Assembly (NCBI RefSeq): GCF_009873495.1 | Contig: NZ_CP046703.1 | Location: forward strand, 4,568,501-4,632,500 | Direction: 5' to 3' | Source: Nostoc sp. ATCC 53789 | GTDB taxonomy: Bacteria; Cyanobacteriota; Cyanobacteriia; Cyanobacteriales; Nostocaceae | Length of the DNA: 64,000 nt | Shown: in pieces, positions 61,509 through 64,000 of the stretch | Layout: every line of letters begins with the position of its first letter | Position numbering within the stretch: position 1 is the first letter of the stretch | Notes under the pieces: generated by a model | Seen by the model: only the letters and a program-made list of their open reading frames with translations | Told to the model about the DNA's origin: nothing | Databases searched by the model: none | Made by a program: the position numbers and the translations under genes

Positions 61509-61769
61509 ATGGACGCTTTTGCTACCCTCCCGCCTGAATGGACGAATCAGGCAATACACGCTTATGAATTTTGCTGTCCTAATTGCCACTCAACTAGCCG
61601 AGAAGCTGAAAAAGTTTGGCTAAATCGGCGATCGCCTGTACTTACAGAAGACCGTCGTCGCAAATGGCAAGAGTTCTATTATTGCCACTGTGGTACTGTG
61701 TGGTGGGCTTGGAGTAGCGATCGCCCCCCTAAAGATATATCCAATCAGCCAGATTATAATCCTACATAG
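61509..61769 (+). CDS. Small zinc-ribbon-like protein
   Basis: An 86-residue protein. CCPNCHS near residue 22 and YYCHCGTVWW near residue 57 give two cysteine pairs, a probable zinc-binding site. Tryptophan-rich surroundings (WAWSSDRPP) follow. It is followed by a strong hairpin. Function unknown. Confidence 0.72.
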   Translation: MDAFATLPPEWTNQAIHAYEFCCPNCHSTSREAEKVWLNRRSPVLTEDRRRKWQEFYYCHCGTVWWAWSSDRPPKDISNQPDYNPT

Positions 61770-61785
61770 CTAATTTTTTTCTAAA

Positions 61786-61813
61786 CAAAACCCCACTTTT
61801 AGGTGGGGTTTTG
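61786..61813. terminator. Bidirectional terminator
   Basis: A perfect 11-bp stem caaaaccccac / gtggggttttg with a 6-nt loop has A and T tracts on both sides. It lies between the convergent zinc-ribbon and porin genes. Confidence 0.85.
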
Positions 61814-61850
61814 TTTATCTAATTCTGAGATTTATATTTCATCACCAATT

Positions 61851-63512
61851 TTAGAAGGAGAAAGTAGTACGCAGGGTAGCTACGTATTCAGTGTCGTTAG
61901 CGTCGTTGTGTTCTGGATTGAAGATTACCAACAAGCCAGGTGTTACCTGAATATTATCGGAAACCTTGTACTTGTAAAGACCCTCTAAGTGATAAGAGGT
62001 ATTGTCGTCGAAGGTAGTATTACCAGCGACATTTTTGATGCTACCACCAGTAACTTTGGGTGGTTGACCAAAGATGATACCTAAAACGTTGCCTTCGCCA
62101 CCAAAGTCTTTCAAAGCAAGCGCTCCAGCCCAATACCAAACGTCTGCATCTGTACCTGCATTAGCACCAGTAATCGCATCAGCAGTTGTATAACCTCCCC
62201 AACCACTAATAGCTAAGTTCGGGCTAAATTGGAAGGTAGCTTCTACACCGTAGTTGTTGGATATAGTACGAGTGTTATTCCCAAAGGGATTGTTAGCAAA
62301 AATACTACCTGTACTTTGGAAAAGGTTATTGTTAACAGTATTGTTAACAAGATTAGTTTGATAAGTACGAGCGTAAGTTAGACCAATATTAAAGGCTTTG
62401 GTGGGTTGGAAAGATAACTGACCAAAGATAGCGTTATCACCATCAAACAACCCATTATTAAGGGTAGGGTCATTAGCAGTTCTAGCTAGATAAGCACCGC
62501 TTAAACTGATGGCGCCTTTAGAATTGAAGGTAGCAGTTATACCACTGCCACCTTGACCTTGGCGATATATGGGGCTGAAACGTCCATAGCGTGAGAGCGC
62601 ACCTCTACCAGAGCTTGCAAAGTCAGAGTTGAAGTTATTGACATTTTCGTATAATTCAGCACCAGTAGCATCAATTTTGACACGTACTGCATCAGTCAAG
62701 TTGAAAGCATAGTTGAGTTTATCGATGCTAACGCTGTTGCCAGTATCTCCATCAAAACCCAAGCGGGTCATGTTGGTACCAGTACCAGTACCCAATGCAT
62801 CATTACCCCGATTGGAGACGATATTGCCAGCATTTAGACGTGTTTCCAACTGGTCTGTACCAGTGAAACTGCTGTACAATTTCAAACGAACGCGATCGCT
62901 AAAAGTGGTATTGGAATTCAAGTCTTGAGTAGGATTGCCACCACGAGCGGCTCTAGTGTCACCAAAAACATCAGACACTGCGAAAATTGCTTCTCCAACC
63001 AGCTTGGTGGTAGTAGAGAACTGATTAGCTTCCAACTCAGAAGTGCGAGCTTCTAGTCCATCCACACGACCGCGCAGAGTTGCTAATTCAGCAGAATATT
63101 CTTCTTGTAAGCGCTGTAAAGTAGCTAAATCTTGTTTGCTGACTAAATCAGCAGTAGCTGTAGCAATCAGTTCGTTAACCCGATCTAAACAGGCATTCAA
63201 ACCTGCGGCAAATTCATAACGGGTCAAAGCACGATTCCCACGATAGGTACTGTTGGGATAACCTGCAATACAGCCGTAACGCTCAACTAGAGATTGTAAA
63301 GCTTGGAATGCCCAATCTGTGGGTTGCACATCTGAAAATTGCGAAACTGATGTTACCTGACTCATACCATTAGAGTCTTGAGCTTCAGATAACTGGGCAG
63401 CATTTGTTACTTGTTCGTTGACTTCAGCAGCTAGAGCGCTATTAGCAACAAAAAATGTCGCAGCTACAATAACTGGACTAACCTTAAAAAGATTCCAGAA
63501 TCGTTTTGTCAT
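61851..63512 (-). CDS. Iron uptake porin (SLH-OprB type)
   Basis: A 553-residue outer-membrane protein. Signal peptide (MTKRFWNLFKVSPVIVAATF and ALAAE). An SLH domain follows (FSDVQPTDWAFQALQSLVER, then YRGNRALTRYEFAAGLNAC), which anchors to pyruvylated cell-wall glycan. A coiled coil lies at about 115-155, and then an OprB-type beta-barrel ends in the aromatic TLRTTFSF. ATG 63512 is preferred to the start 6 codons higher. This type is the major cyanobacterial porin and takes up inorganic iron. Confidence 0.92.
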   Translation of the reverse strand: MTKRFWNLFKVSPVIVAATFFVANSALAAEVNEQVTNAAQLSEAQDSNGMSQVTSVSQFSDVQPTDWAFQALQSLVERYGCIAGYPNSTYRGNRALTRYEFAAGLNACLDRVNELIATATADLVSKQDLATLQRLQEEYSAELATLRGRVDGLEARTSELEANQFSTTTKLVGEAIFAVSDVFGDTRAARGGNPTQDLNSNTTFSDRVRLKLYSSFTGTDQLETRLNAGNIVSNRGNDALGTGTGTNMTRLGFDGDTGNSVSIDKLNYAFNLTDAVRVKIDATGAELYENVNNFNSDFASSGRGALSRYGRFSPIYRQGQGGSGITATFNSKGAISLSGAYLARTANDPTLNNGLFDGDNAIFGQLSFQPTKAFNIGLTYARTYQTNLVNNTVNNNLFQSTGSIFANNPFGNNTRTISNNYGVEATFQFSPNLAISGWGGYTTADAITGANAGTDADVWYWAGALALKDFGGEGNVLGIIFGQPPKVTGGSIKNVAGNTTFDDNTSYHLEGLYKYKVSDNIQVTPGLLVIFNPEHNDANDTEYVATLRTTFSF

Positions 63513-63645
63513 GTTTATACTCTCACTCACACCTAAATAACCCGACCACTGTAAAACGCTTATAACACTTTACTTTCGGGAATTCTACACACTAATCACA
63601 GACACGATTATACATTACACTCTGTGAATTTTACAAGCAATTCAG

Positions 63646-64000
63646 CTAACATACTGCTGAACCATAATTTTTAATTAGTTTATTTGGTAAACGCAAAATA
63701 ATGCGGCGTTTGTGACGTAGAACTGTTCCTTCTTCCTCCAATTGCTGTAAGAGGCGGGTAACTGTTACTCGCGTGGTATTTAATACTTCAGCAATATCTT
63801 GATGGGTAACATTTAAATCAATTAGTTTTCCCTTATCTACATCACGTCCAAATTTTTCACTTAACCACACCAAAAATTGCCATAAGCGTAGCGAAATTGG
63901 TTTTCGATGCACAATACTTAGTAGATCCTCTGCCTGTTGAATATGGGACAACAAAGCATTAATATCTTGATGCCATAAATGAGGCGGTACAATGCTTACT
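63646..64000 (-). CDS. Crp/Fnr-family transcription regulator, cut by the window edge
   Basis: The frame is open to the right edge; only the C-terminal 117 residues are seen. LSEKFGRDVDKGKLIDLNVT is followed by a helix-turn-helix HQDIAEVLNTTRVTVTRLLQ with the LEEEGTV wing. The pattern fits the Crp/Fnr DNA-binding domain of the NtcA/PrpL-like cyanobacterial group; NtcA itself is not certain. The TTG at 63954 is only an internal codon. The cyclic-nucleotide-type sensor domain lies outside the window. Confidence 0.85.
   Translation of the reverse strand, partial: VSIVPPHLWHQDINALLSHIQQAEDLLSIVHRKPISLRLWQFLVWLSEKFGRDVDKGKLIDLNVTHQDIAEVLNTTRVTVTRLLQQLEEEGTVLRHKRRIILRLPNKLIKNYGSAVC

Noticed and set aside
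1-64000. tRNA or rRNA genes
   Set aside because: I scanned the spacers for T-arm and CCA-type ends and for rRNA motifs and found none that fold convincingly. A covariance search would be decisive.

Overview
The window is cyanobacterial chromosomal DNA, most likely from a Nostoc/Anabaena-type filamentous species. The palindrome GCGATCGC (HIP1) is very frequent. Intergenic regions carry heptameric short tandem repeats (attccca, gttagga, tcatttg types). Many genes belong to cyanobacterial families: CrtR, CrtH, PcxA, an SLH/OprB iron-uptake porin, DUF3086, DUF3119, DUF3134, DUF3318 and a PedR-like regulator. No rRNA, tRNA or CRISPR array was found. All family assignments come from reading the protein sequences; no database search was run.

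Layout. 1-7 kb: the edge of pyruvate kinase, carotenoid hydroxylase crtR, then an accessory patch with an orphan DUF433 antitoxin, a Phd/PIN toxin-antitoxin pair, a second and clearly decayed pair, a Uma2 endonuclease and a multi-pass membrane patatin. 7.4-11.3 kb: a small HTH gene preceded by three 20-bp direct repeats, then a two-gene unit of a solute-binding lipoprotein and a Cache-HAMP-GGDEF cyclase. 11.7-18.6 kb: housekeeping and envelope genes (aroH, sppA, MlaE-type permease, DUF3119, DUF3086, plsY).

19.1-29 kb: nine minus-strand genes resembling a type IV secretion apparatus, in the order VirB2, B3, B4, B5, B6, B8, B8 paralogue and B10-like, plus one unknown. No relaxase, coupling protein, VirB11 or VirB9 is visible. 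A ~208-bp MITE-like element lies upstream. This is the strongest candidate for an undescribed system here.

30-42 kb: DUF3134, mltA, pcxA, a P-loop helicase-like protein, DUF202, msrA, a Ser/Thr kinase, rfbB and a glycosyltransferase. 42-64 kb: crtH, upp, YggT, two alpha/beta hydrolases, aroE, a sigma-like factor, a DUF2330/RnfD-like pair, a polysaccharide deacetylase, a PfkB kinase, the PedR-like regulator, DUF3318, the porin and, at the right edge, a Crp-family regulator.

Repeats are a theme. Four related hairpin repeats with a nearly identical 72-bp core lie at gene ends. A 110-bp sequence occurs twice, inverted and 18 kb apart, with 3 mismatches. A palindromic repeat sits in frame inside aroE, a short-repeat tract sits in frame inside the helicase-like gene, and heptamer repeats form the start regions of crtH and aroE.
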